From DAOUTY01 sp964453665 (GTDB lineage: Bacteria > Chloroflexota > Dehalococcoidia > SZUA-161): a DNA stretch of 51,726 bases. The translations under genes were made by a program, and so were the position numbers. Below, piece by piece: positions 1-7,564 of this stretch (the stretch's first letter is position 1; each line of letters opens with the position of its first letter). Under the pieces are notes generated by a model. It did no database searches, was not told the DNA's origin, and worked only from the letters and a program-made list of their open reading frames with translations. The stretch spans positions 1 through 51,726 of the forward strand of contig CAYVQT010000017.1 of the NCBI GenBank assembly GCA_964453665.1. The letters run 5' to 3'.

Positions 1-2
1 AC

Positions 3-118
3 GTATTAAACTCAAACATCTCTATCCGAAATTATAAAGGTTACAAGGTACTAGTGTGTCAATCACAGGCCTGGCAAATGTAACCGACCTGCTTGAGGAG
101 CAAATCAAAGAAATGTAG
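3..118 (+). other. Possible 3' end of a gene, apparently frameshifted
   Basis: Two overlapping open frames run from the window edge. The first (3-83) contains the protein-like stretch NYKGYKVLV and then stops. The second (38-118) ends GLANVTDLLEEQIKEM followed by TAG. Each half looks more protein-like than the other frame at the same place, which would fit one C-terminus broken by a +1 shift near position 50. The 5' part lies outside the window, so I cannot name the gene or exclude coincidence. Confidence 0.22.
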
Positions 119-233
119 CGTCGTGACTCCTGTCGCGACGTAGAATCCGTTGCCACAGGCGTTTCGCCCTGAGGCTCTCTACGAGCCTGAGCCTCAGAGC
201 CGAGGGCAAGCCCGAAAGGAGTAGCAACGCTAC
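115..233. repeat. Interspersed inverted-repeat element, copy 1 (GTAGCG ends)
   Basis: The element begins GTAGCGTCGTGACTCC (115-130) and ends GTAGCAACGCTAC (221-233), so its termini GTAGCG and CGCTAC are inverted. The outer parts match, on the opposite strand, the shorter element at 43229-43287. The middle (about 160-215) carries an additional imperfect inverted repeat built from GAGGCTC/GAGCCTC and GCCCT/AGGGC words, absent from the other copy. It has no coding capacity and looks like a MITE or REP-type element, here placed directly after a gene end. Confidence 0.6.
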
Positions 234-313
234 AATGATATTATCTCTACCCGTGAAGCCATGCAGAATATTGCCAACTTGCTGATCATATATTACTATT
301 ACTTTCCGGGTGA

Positions 314-1078
314 ATGATAGTGAAAATAATAGATTTGAGCGTCCCCACGGAGGATAGTCCCAGCGAGCCTATCCCGGTGAAGGTCAGTCACGAAGAACAT
401 GAGCAGAGCGTTAAGCTGATGATGATGTTCTTCGGTTGCACTGAGAAAGATTTACCCGGAGGACTGGGCTGGGCCAATGATACGGTAAATATGATAGCAC
501 ACGCCGGAACTCATGTAGATGCGCCGTGGCACTATTCCCCTGTCTGTGAGGGGAAAAGGGCCAGGACTATAGATGAGATGCCTCTGGAATGGTTTTATGG
601 TGACGGTGTGGTGCTTGACATGAGACACAAGCAGCGTGGCTCAAGTATCGCCGTCGATGACCTTCTGCAAGCGCTGGCCAAGATCAGCTACGAGATCAAA
701 CCCTGGGACATTGTGTTGATACAAACGGGCGCGGATAAATTCTGGGGTAAACCCGAGTATTTTGATGCCGGCTGCGGCATGACCGGGGATTCGACCCTCT
801 GGCTAATAGAGCGAGGCGTCAGAGTTATGGGGATTGATGCCTGGGGATGGGACCCGCCGTTCTGGGCGATAAAGGAGGAGTTTCGCCGGACCGGGGATAA
901 AAGTGTGTTATGGGGCGCTCATTATGCCGGCATAGATAAAGAGTACTGTCACATAGAAAAGCTGGCCAATCTGGACCAGCTTCAGCGCCCCTTCGGCTTC
1001 AAGGTGGCTTGTTTTCCAGTGAAGCTCACCGGTGGAAGCGCCGGATGGAGCCGCGTAGTTGCCATATTGGAGGACTGA
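314..1078 (+). CDS. Cyclase-family metal-dependent hydrolase (kynurenine formamidase-like)
   Basis: The 254-residue protein carries the signature of the cyclase family (PF04199), HAGTHVDAPWHY at residues 63-74, in which the histidines and Asp bind divalent metal. Family members include bacterial kynurenine formamidase (KynB), isatin hydrolase and polyketide-associated cyclases, all acting on amides or lactones in the cytoplasm. Length and the C-terminal half (MGIDAWGWDPP, then FKVACFPVKLTGGSAGW) fit the family. No tryptophan-catabolism gene is adjacent, so the substrate is open. ATG at 314 is used; a GTG two codons later is possible, and no strong Shine-Dalgarno sequence precedes either. The gene stands alone, flanked by repeat-bearing spacers. 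Confidence 0.85.
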   Translation: MIVKIIDLSVPTEDSPSEPIPVKVSHEEHEQSVKLMMMFFGCTEKDLPGGLGWANDTVNMIAHAGTHVDAPWHYSPVCEGKRARTIDEMPLEWFYGDGVVLDMRHKQRGSSIAVDDLLQALAKISYEIKPWDIVLIQTGADKFWGKPEYFDAGCGMTGDSTLWLIERGVRVMGIDAWGWDPPFWAIKEEFRRTGDKSVLWGAHYAGIDKEYCHIEKLANLDQLQRPFGFKVACFPVKLTGGSAGWSRVVAILED

Positions 1079-1185
1079 CCGCGGCGTCAGGCATATGTTT
1101 ACGAATGCTGGACCAACATATTTGAATTCCCTCTCTATCTCCCTCCCGCCAGGGGTACAAACCCAGTAGTCCTAAAAGTCCTGAA

Positions 1186-1270
1186 AGCTGACCACTGATA
1201 GCTGAATGCTTAGTGGGTAGGTTGGAGCATCTGCTTCAAACAGGCCTAGAGCGGATGCTCTAGGCTACTC
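1186..1270. repeat. Interspersed repeat: double mini-hairpin copy 1
   Basis: The segment opens with AGCTGACCACTGATAGCTGA, a word that recurs at 1425 and, diverged, near 20187. It continues with two small stems, GAGCATCTGCTT and AGAGCGGATGCTCT, and ends GGCTACTCCTTAC. The two-stem part matches 20031-20083 and 48109-48162. Together with the four following entries it fills the 571-bp gap between the cyclase and the next methyltransferase gene; I see no gene there. Confidence 0.6.
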
Positions 1271-1324
1271 CTTACTCACTTCTTGCAATTATCTATACCA
1301 ACTACCCTTTATTAAGATACAAGC

Positions 1325-1349
1325 GTGGGTGGAGCGCAGCGAAACCCAC
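1325..1349. repeat. Short palindromic repeat, GTGGGT...ACCCAC type
   Basis: GTGGGTGGAGCGCAGCGAA is followed by ACCCAC, an inverted repeat around a GCGCAGCG core. The same unit, with one change, occurs at about 20154-20181 next to etfB. Repeats of this form are common between genes in several bacterial groups; here it is simply intergenic. Confidence 0.6.
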
Positions 1350-1360
1350 CACCGCACGGG

Positions 1361-1396
1361 ACAGTAGGGGCGACCACACCGGGTCGCCCCTACTGT
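1361..1396. repeat. 15-bp perfect inverted repeat (GTAGGGGCG family)
   Basis: ACAGTAGGGGCGACC (1361-1375) pairs perfectly with GGTCGCCCCTACTGT (1382-1396) around a 6-nt loop. The related near-palindrome at 44686-44713 shares the GTAGGGGCG...CCTAC ends with a different centre. There is no T-run, so an intrinsic terminator is unlikely. Confidence 0.65.
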
Positions 1397-1397
1397 C

Positions 1398-1417
1398 ATT
1401 CCTGCGGAAGCAGGAAT
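1398..1417. repeat. Short palindrome ATTCCTGC-GGAA-GCAGGAAT
   Basis: A perfect 8-bp inverted repeat with a 4-nt loop, directly abutting the previous repeat. The form ATTCCTGCnnnnGCAGGAAT is a widely dispersed bacterial intergenic repeat. Confidence 0.6.
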
Positions 1418-1423
1418 CCAAAT

Positions 1424-1482
1424 TAAGCTGACCACTGATAGCTGAATTCTTAGAAGGCGGGTTCAATTTCATTTCATCTACC
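1424..1482. repeat. Interspersed repeat, second copy of the CTGATAGCTGAAT unit
   Basis: AGCTGACCACTGATAGCTGA repeats the word at 1187. It is followed by GGCGGGTTCAATTTCATTTC and a CTACC end, the same order as at about 20187-20243 (ATAGCTGAATGCTGAATAGG, then GGGTTCCATTTCATTTC and CCACC). This shows a composite repeat of about 60 bp present at least twice in the window. Confidence 0.55.
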
Positions 1483-1649
1483 ATACCTGCTCTCATGGAT
1501 GATAGTGCGTATCCGTCGTCGTTTTCTTACTAAAAGAATTACCACTTGCGATATTCTAACGTGATATGTATACTGTCGCAGTATTGGCAGGACTCGAAGA
1601 CGGGTAGGGCTATCGAGGTGGATAAGCAACTGAATTAGAGGGGGTATTT

Positions 1650-2207
1650 ATGTCGCTTACGCCGGTATTCGAAATCGGTGTATGGAATGCCTGGATTTTC
1701 ATGCTCTATAATTTTCTCCCTATGCCTTTGCTGATGCTGGTACACAGGGGCTTAGCGCAGGAAGCAGCAATACCACAGAATGGGATAGAGAGGAAGCTCT
1801 TTCCTGTCATGTGGACGATCTGGCTTGCCGCCGTAATATATTCTGTTTTCCTACCTATGAAAGTGGGCACTATATGGTTCTACGCAGGTTTACCCGTATC
1901 CATCATAGGATCGATTGCCTTCACCGCTACTATCATAAGCTTTGCTACTACGCCGATTGATCGGGAGCCAATGACCAGAGGAGTGTACCGGTATTCGAGA
2001 CATCCCATGTATATCACCCAGTTAGTGATGTTTATAGGGGTTGGCATAGCTTGCGCTTCGTGGATTTTCCTGCTGTTTGCGATTGTGTACTCACTTATTT
2101 CATTTATCTATGCGATTACTGAAGAACGCTACTGTCTTGAAAAATACGGCGATTCCTATCGTGAATATATGAGCAAAACACCGAGATGGATAGGCCTTCC
2201 AAAGTAG
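1650..2207 (+). CDS. Isoprenylcysteine carboxyl methyltransferase-like membrane methyltransferase
   Basis: A 185-residue integral membrane protein with hydrophobic segments at about residues 10-31, 52-69, 73-99 and 122-156. It carries the RHPMY motif (117-121) and a C-terminal EERYCLEKYGDSYREY segment, the SAM-binding signature of the ICMT/phospholipid methyltransferase group (PF04140/PF04191). Such enzymes methylate prenylcysteines, lipids or other membrane-embedded substrates from S-adenosylmethionine. The substrate here is unknown, since bacteria lack canonical prenyl-protein processing. ATG 1650 follows a good ribosome site (AGAGGGGGT). A second, soluble methyltransferase starts 35 bp downstream on the same strand, probably in one transcript. 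Confidence 0.8.
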   Translation: MSLTPVFEIGVWNAWIFMLYNFLPMPLLMLVHRGLAQEAAIPQNGIERKLFPVMWTIWLAAVIYSVFLPMKVGTIWFYAGLPVSIIGSIAFTATIISFATTPIDREPMTRGVYRYSRHPMYITQLVMFIGVGIACASWIFLLFAIVYSLISFIYAITEERYCLEKYGDSYREYMSKTPRWIGLPK

Positions 2208-2242
2208 GGGGAGAAGCCGTGAATTTTAGGAGGTGAATATAA

Positions 2243-2869
2243 ATGGCCGAGATAAAGAGTAAAGTCCCCCAACCGATGCTGCCCAGGGGGGTTGTTGGAA
2301 GGATTACCCTTATGATGATGAATCTCGGGCACAGGTCCATATACTCAAACGCGGCCAGAGCTTTGGAACTTAAAGCTGACGATGACCTCCTTGAGGTTGG
2401 ATGCGGAAATGGTTACTTCCTGAAAAAATATGCCTCGCATGTCCATAGTGTCGCTGGTCTGGACCTGTCTGAAACGTCGATTGAAATGGCGAAAAAGAAG
2501 CATAAAGACCGAGTCAGGTCGGAGACCGCAGCGTTCGTACAGGGTGATGCTTCGCAGCTACCCTGGGAAGACGATAAGTTCAGCGTAGTGACATCAATGG
2601 GGTCCTTCACCGGTTTCCCCAGGCCTCTGGAGTCGCTCAAGGAAATGCATCGGGTGCTCCGTCCCGGAGGAAGAGCGGTCGTAAGTATAGAATGGAACGC
2701 CGAGGACGGGCTGGATCATACCAAAGAGGTAAGAGATTATGGGATGTGGATATGGACGGAGGAAGAAGTGCGCACCATGATGAAGGAAGGAGGGTTCTCC
2801 GATATATCTATCACGTATGGAAAAGGACTGAAAATGCCCAAGCTGATGGTCGCAAGCGCGGTCAAGTAG
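2243..2869 (+). CDS. Class I SAM-dependent methyltransferase
   Basis: A 208-residue cytoplasmic methyltransferase of the Methyltransf_11 (UbiE/Coq5-like) type. Motif I is LEVGCGNGYF near residue 50, the acidic end of beta-2 is VAGLDLS, then come GDASQLPW and the post-motif HRVLRPGGRAVV. These bind S-adenosylmethionine; nothing identifies the acceptor. The start is well supported by TAGGAGGTG 6-7 bases upstream of ATG. It probably forms a pair with the preceding membrane methyltransferase, which could mean two methylations of related lipid or quinone substrates; that link is inference. Confidence 0.85.
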   Translation: MAEIKSKVPQPMLPRGVVGRITLMMMNLGHRSIYSNAARALELKADDDLLEVGCGNGYFLKKYASHVHSVAGLDLSETSIEMAKKKHKDRVRSETAAFVQGDASQLPWEDDKFSVVTSMGSFTGFPRPLESLKEMHRVLRPGGRAVVSIEWNAEDGLDHTKEVRDYGMWIWTEEEVRTMMKEGGFSDISITYGKGLKMPKLMVASAVK

Positions 2870-2920
2870 CAGCGGGCAAGAGGCAGTTCAAGGATTACTA
2901 AAATCCCCCTATTGGCAAAC

Positions 2921-2938
2921 CCGTCTGTTTTTAGACGG
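2921..2938. terminator. Weak hairpin between convergent genes
   Basis: CCGTCT (2921-2926) pairs with AGACGG (2933-2938) over a T-rich loop, between the stop codons of the convergent methyltransferase and histidine kinase genes. The tract after the stem (TTATCATCTTTG) is only moderately T-rich, so this is a plausible but weak shared terminator. Confidence 0.35.
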
Positions 2939-2959
2939 TTATCATCTTTGCCTGTAATA

Positions 2960-4786
2960 TCAGATGGGTATTGAAAAGGCGAATTTAGAGCCTTTGCCGG
3001 GGCGGCTTTTCACCCATATCTTTCCGCCGTGAAGCTCCACCAGCGTCCTGCACAGGGCAAGCCCGAGCCCCAGACCGCTGAACCGCTCCCTGTCGCTGTC
3101 TATCCGGTGGTAAGGGTTGAATACGCGCTCTTGCTCTCCCTCCGGTATACCTATCCCCGTATCTGAAACCTGTATGATGAGGTTATTGTGCTCCTGCTTA
3201 GCGCTAACGGTTATCCGCCCTCCTTCGGGCGTGTGTTTGAAAGCATTGTTCAGGAGATTGAGCACAATCTGCCGCAGCCTTCCCCTGTCAGCCTGGATCG
3301 GAGGAAGGTAAGCGGGCAGTCTTTTCACTATTACCAGCTTGCGGCTGGCGGATATCGGAGCCTCCTCCTCGATCACCTCGCGCAGCAGCGCGAGCACATC
3401 CACCGGCTCCCGCTTTATCTTGAGCATGTCCACTTCACCCCTGGCCAGGTCGAGCAGTTCATCAACGCGGGTATTCAAATTAATTGCTCCCTTTTGAATG
3501 TTCCTTGCTGTCCTCAGCAGTATCTCATCGTCGAGTTTTCCGGCTAATGTCTCGCTTGACATCACAATCGGAGTCAGAGGGGTTTTCAACTCGTGCGCGA
3601 GCGCCCTGGTGAACTCAACTCTCCTCCTTATTTCCTCCTGCAACTGCTGTCGTATAGCCTTTTCCTGTTCATACAATTGCCGCAGCTTCCTCTCAGCTTG
3701 GTCACGCTTCCCAACTTGCCGCAGCAACTCTTCGTTCGCAGCCAGGAGTTCTCTGGTGCGGTCGTCCACTATTCCTTCGAGATACCGCCGGTGCCTTTCG
3801 GATATCAGCTCCGCGCTCTTGCGCTCGGTGATGTCAACCCAGGTTTCCAGGAGGTGTCCTAATTCTGAGTTCCATCTTATCGGCGTGAGCGTCACCGTGA
3901 CCCAGAATTGGTCATCACTCTTCGCGCGGAAGATATCTTCGAAGGTCATGCCATTGTGGCCCATCCCGTCTTTAATGCCCCTGCGTGTCTTGTGCGTCGT
4001 CTCCTCCGTCCACCACGGGTATGGTTCTCCGGTACCGAGGAGCTCCGCCGATGTGAACCCGGTCAGTCTCTCCAAGGCCGGGTTGACGTATTCTATAGCT
4101 GCATCTGCGTTGATGACCAGGACGGGGTTGGGTGAATTGGCGAGGAGACGCGAGTTGAATTCTTCACTGGCTAGGAGCGTTTGCTCTGCCCTTCTGCGCT
4201 CACTGCTCTCGGTGGCCTGCCAGGCGTCCCCTGATCGGGCAAGCGTGAGTCTATGATTTTGGACCACCTCCGCTATCTGAGCCGAAGTGCACTTGTCTAC
4301 GCAGAAGGAACAAATGGCAAGAATCCGGTACTTGCTGACAGCGGCCTCGCACTCGGCTTCGTAGTTGGCGATATCTCTCCATGAGCTTTGTTCAACCCAT
4401 GACATGTTGCCGGCAACTCGAAGCCCGTTAAAACCTCTGGCAACAGCTTCATATACCCTGTCGACCCATAATTCAAGGACATGTTCTGCGTCGAATCTCC
4501 CGGCTGTTGTATACCACTCGCTGTGATCCAATATCGCGATCTGGCCCGTAGATATGAAGTCATCCAGATTCCTGGTCGTCTTCCTCAGGGCTTTCATTGC
4601 TTCATCGACACCCAGAGGCTCTGCGGTAACCCAGACACACAGCTCGTTGCTCTGCAATCCTGCCTTGAAATAGGGGACTATAATTTCGATTAAATCTGCC
4701 TTTGTGTTATACAGGTGACTGATATGCGTGCCCCACGGCACATCGCCAAGCGCATCAATCCCTGTCCTTCGTGCAACAGGTATCAT
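2960..4786 (-). CDS. Orphan sensor histidine kinase, MEDS-PAS-HisKA-HATPase
   Basis: A 608-residue soluble kinase with no transmembrane segment. Residues about 10-190 resemble the MEDS domain (WGTHISHLYNTKADL, VPYFKAGL, ILDHSEWY), first described in DcmR and methanogen regulators of C1 metabolism and thought to bind a small ligand. A PAS domain follows (about 205-320, NPVLVINADAAIEYVNPALE), then a charged coiled coil (about 325-385) and the HisKA H-box ALAHELKTP with phospho-acceptor His398. The ATPase has an N-box (NLLNNAFKHTPEGG), G1 (DTGIGIP) and G2 (GLGLGLAL). The C-terminus is intact. No response regulator is next to it, so the partner must be elsewhere. Confidence 0.9.
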   Translation of the reverse strand: MIPVARRTGIDALGDVPWGTHISHLYNTKADLIEIIVPYFKAGLQSNELCVWVTAEPLGVDEAMKALRKTTRNLDDFISTGQIAILDHSEWYTTAGRFDAEHVLELWVDRVYEAVARGFNGLRVAGNMSWVEQSSWRDIANYEAECEAAVSKYRILAICSFCVDKCTSAQIAEVVQNHRLTLARSGDAWQATESSERRRAEQTLLASEEFNSRLLANSPNPVLVINADAAIEYVNPALERLTGFTSAELLGTGEPYPWWTEETTHKTRRGIKDGMGHNGMTFEDIFRAKSDDQFWVTVTLTPIRWNSELGHLLETWVDITERKSAELISERHRRYLEGIVDDRTRELLAANEELLRQVGKRDQAERKLRQLYEQEKAIRQQLQEEIRRRVEFTRALAHELKTPLTPIVMSSETLAGKLDDEILLRTARNIQKGAINLNTRVDELLDLARGEVDMLKIKREPVDVLALLREVIEEEAPISASRKLVIVKRLPAYLPPIQADRGRLRQIVLNLLNNAFKHTPEGGRITVSAKQEHNNLIIQVSDTGIGIPEGEQERVFNPYHRIDSDRERFSGLGLGLALCRTLVELHGGKIWVKSRPGKGSKFAFSIPI

Positions 4787-5301
4787 CTATATCCCGTGCT
4801 CGCCGTACCAGCGCCCCGATGCGCTGGAATCCAGTGCATCCAACTCCTCTCACGGGGCTGGTTATACGAACTATTTCCTACAGGTGTATTGTTCAAGAGA
4901 CGCATGCTGAACAGTTACAGCAGAGGTAAATTATTATAAGGTGCTTATAGCATTTAGCAGGTGTGTTGTCAACGTCTCATGTGACATTCTTTTAGTGGGA
5001 ATAATGAGGCGAAATGATAAAACAGGGTCTAAACTGTGGGATTAATTGATGTAAGGGGTACTCCGTTTCCTGCTCGAAACGGTGGTTATGGCTCCGGCGC
5101 TTCATGAGATAGAGACATCGTAAGGCGCTGCAAAGAGGCCGGGTTTCGGACTGGCTGATATGAAGCTTCGCTGTTTATCAATTCATGTCTAAAATTTTAG
5201 CTGGGCCTATTTTCAGAAAGCAGGTCGAGCGCGAGTTGTGCAATGAACGCAAGCAATATCAGGCGGTTTTGGTGATGTATGTAGAGCAAATTAAAGTACG
5301 G
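4787..5301. other. Intergenic region upstream of the histidine kinase
   Basis: This 515-bp spacer contains the 5' region of the minus-strand kinase and the 3' flank of the minus-strand hydratase gene. Several short open frames exist on the plus strand, but none has a convincing ribosome site or protein-like composition. I see no repeat and no RNA gene. Confidence 0.5.
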
Positions 5302-6129
5302 CTACTCCCCCCTGAAAACTGGCTCTCGTTTCTCTATAAAGGCTGTTGCAGCCTCAAGAAAATCCGCTGTTTTCATGAGTTTCCCCATAGTCTCTACTTC
5401 CAGCTTCATATGCTCGACCATATCTGTCTCTGCCATGCCCTGATACAACTGTGATTTAGCCAGTCCTACGGCGAGCGGCGGGTTCTTCGCTATTCTCTCC
5501 GCAAGCTCTCCGGCTGCCCTCATCAGTTCATCGTGAGGGACTACACGGCTGGCCATGCCTATGCGGTCGGCCTCCGCGGCGTCGATGGTATCGCCGGTGA
5601 ATGTCAGCTCACAGGCCCTTTGCGGGCCGACTATGCGGGACAGGTTGAATGAGGCGCCGGTGTCGGGGGCAACGCCGCGCTTAACAAACGCCATGCTGAA
5701 TCTGGCCCTGTCGGAGGCAATAATGATGTCGCAGGCCAGTGCAACGGCAAGACCGAGTCCCGCCGCTGTGCCGTTCACGGCAGCGATCACCGGCTTGGGC
5801 ATGTTCCTGATCCTGATTGCCGAGGCCACAGCAGTTCCTTTGCCGAAGGTCTCGTCCTCCTCGGATGGTAATAAATCCTGTGCGCTACCCTCCTCACCGG
5901 CGTGACGCTCCGGAGCGACCCACATACTGAGGTCTGTACCGGTGCTGAAGTACTTACCGGCTCCGGTGATGATTACCGCCCTGATGTCCCTGTCTTCACT
6001 CACCTGTTTTATCTCATGATCGAACTCTAATCCCAGGGTGATATCGAATGAATTACCCACCTCGGGTCGGTTTAGGGTTATGATTGTTACCGGCCCTTCC
6101 TTTTCCACAATAAGCGCTTTATAAGCCAT
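5302..6129 (-). CDS. Enoyl-CoA hydratase/isomerase family protein (isomerase-like active site)
   Basis: A 275-residue crotonase-fold protein. The two oxyanion-hole segments are visible (AGKYFSTGTDLSMW near 57-70 and VNGTAAGLGLAVALACD near 118-133). Where classical hydratases have PE(I/V), supplying the first catalytic Glu, this protein reads SMAFVKRG, and an Asp lies in PDTG (Asp156). This pattern is seen in the PaaG and enoyl-CoA isomerase side of the family rather than in true hydratases. It therefore probably isomerises or otherwise rearranges an enoyl-CoA in the cytoplasm. The start is firm: AGGAGG precedes ATG. The gene is monocistronic. Confidence 0.88.
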   Translation of the reverse strand: MAYKALIVEKEGPVTIITLNRPEVGNSFDITLGLEFDHEIKQVSEDRDIRAVIITGAGKYFSTGTDLSMWVAPERHAGEEGSAQDLLPSEEDETFGKGTAVASAIRIRNMPKPVIAAVNGTAAGLGLAVALACDIIIASDRARFSMAFVKRGVAPDTGASFNLSRIVGPQRACELTFTGDTIDAAEADRIGMASRVVPHDELMRAAGELAERIAKNPPLAVGLAKSQLYQGMAETDMVEHMKLEVETMGKLMKTADFLEAATAFIEKREPVFRGE

Positions 6130-6431
6130 TTACTGCCTCCTGTCTTTGCCGGGAGCTTGCCCGGGTATATATGTTCTTATGACTGGCTGGTTCGAGCATC
6201 TCATTAGCCGTCTATCCGCCCAGCCCTCCCCTGATTATTGTAACACTTCTGAAATAAGCCCTGACTGTAAACTCGCCCGCCATTTTAACAAATACGCGTT
6301 CGGAGAAGGAGTAGTTATTAAGCGGTATCGCGCAGGAAGGGCAAACACTTCCGCGGAAGGTGGACGGGGGCATCAGTACAAAGCAAACAGGAATGACTCC
6401 AAAGGCCATACCGGGTCACCATTATGCAGGC
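6130..6431. other. Intergenic region without recognisable features
   Basis: This 302-bp spacer lies upstream of the enoyl-CoA hydratase-like gene and downstream of the SDR gene, both on the minus strand. Open frames on both strands are short and lack ribosome sites. I see no clear promoter, repeat or RNA. Confidence 0.5.
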
Positions 6432-7370
6432 CTAGGAACCGGGAACGCCGCGTGACAGAAAGGAGAGCAAGGCTTGTCGGGAGTCATGATTGAATTTGAA
6501 ACCGATCGCGCTTTTCAGCTTCTCGGTGCTGACGACTATAGGGTGTTTTATGTACTCAAGCCCCCCGACCGGGGAACTTGACTGAACCCGAAGCCTCCAG
6601 CTAACAGACAGCAAGGTCGAGAGCATTGACGACGGGAGCGCAACAGAGGGCTTCCCGGCAGCAGCTATTATGTCGCTGTATCGAACGAAGCCGTCACCCG
6701 CGGCATTGAATATGCCTCCCTGCTTCAGGTGGAGGAGCGTCAATGAGAGGTCAACCAGTTCATCCTCATGGACGAACTGCCAGGGGGGATCGTATCCCAT
6801 GACGCGTATCATCACCGGTTTGAGCAGGACATTGAATCCGGTACTGCCCGAAGGACCTACCACAGTGCAGCCGCGCACGATAGCGACGCAGTTCTCGGGG
6901 TGAAGCTCCGCGAACTTATGAAACATGCGCTCTGCTTCAGCCTTGTGCCAGGAGTACGGGAAACTTCTGATCGGTCTCAGCGGCCGGTTCTCAGCTATCG
7001 GCACAGGATTATCGGAGTGCGGGCCATAGACGGTGTGGCTGCTTACATAGAGGAGGTTTCTTACGGAAGCTTGCTGACAGGCCTGAAGGAAGTTGCGCGT
7101 TCCGCCTATATCGATGTCATATTCGTTACGGTCCTTTGCAGGCGGAACTATAAAAGCCAGATGTATGGCCGTGTCTACTCCGTTTTCCGCAAAGATATCG
7201 CCGAAAGGCATCCGGACGCTTTGAGAGTAAAACTTCAACTTGGAGGATGTGGAGCCCGGTGGCTTGCGGTCAAGGCCAATAATCCTCTCCACATCCTGGC
7301 GTTTGTCCAGGCTACGGAGCAACCTGTCGCCGATGTACCCAGAGATGCCGGTAACGGCTACATTTTTCAT
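6432..7370 (-). CDS. NAD-dependent epimerase/dehydratase (extended SDR)
   Basis: A 312-residue Rossmann-fold oxidoreductase. The dinucleotide motif is GISGYIG (residues 8-14), the catalytic triad is Ser110/111 in VSSHTVYG with Tyr139-x-x-x-Lys143 (YSWHK), and a HLAF segment near 70 fits the extended SDR class (PF01370). Substrates for this class are nucleotide sugars, dihydroflavonol-like ketones or sterols. No sugar gene lies beside it, and the rml operon 8 kb away already has its own dehydratase and reductase. The ribosome site is weak. The gene is divergent from the sugar-isomerase-like gene at 7565. Confidence 0.82.
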   Translation of the reverse strand: MKNVAVTGISGYIGDRLLRSLDKRQDVERIIGLDRKPPGSTSSKLKFYSQSVRMPFGDIFAENGVDTAIHLAFIVPPAKDRNEYDIDIGGTRNFLQACQQASVRNLLYVSSHTVYGPHSDNPVPIAENRPLRPIRSFPYSWHKAEAERMFHKFAELHPENCVAIVRGCTVVGPSGSTGFNVLLKPVMIRVMGYDPPWQFVHEDELVDLSLTLLHLKQGGIFNAAGDGFVRYSDIIAAAGKPSVALPSSMLSTLLSVSWRLRVQSSSPVGGLEYIKHPIVVSTEKLKSAIGFKFNHDSRQALLSFLSRGVPGS

Positions 7371-7552
7371 GTTTGCAGACCTGCTTTAATATGTTGAGTA
7401 GCCCCTATTATACTTGACCGGTGAATGCTCGAAAAGGGCTTGCTTTCGAGCCTACCCATTTTATAACAGAAAGGATGATAGTGAGTAAGGCCGGGTTGAG
7501 CCCGCGGCATTGAACGATATGTCTGCGGAACGAATAGTCTGCTTCATAGTGT

Positions 7553-7558
7553 TATAAT
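7553..7558 (+). promoter_or_regulatory. -10 element TATAAT, six bases before the start codon
   Basis: A perfect TATAAT ends 6 nt before GTG 7565, so transcription would start at or next to the start codon. No good -35 hexamer is spaced 16-18 bp upstream. This is one of several such placements in the window (see aspS, tig and the XRE gene). Confidence 0.5.
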
Positions 7559-7564
7559 TGGAGT

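Noticed and set aside
1302..1496. 64-codon minus-strand open frame
   Set aside because: It consists almost wholly of interspersed palindromic repeats and has no ribosome site.
3498..4256. 252-codon plus-strand open frame
   Set aside because: It is antisense to the PAS/HisKA region of the histidine kinase; Ser/Arg-rich composition, no recognisable domain.
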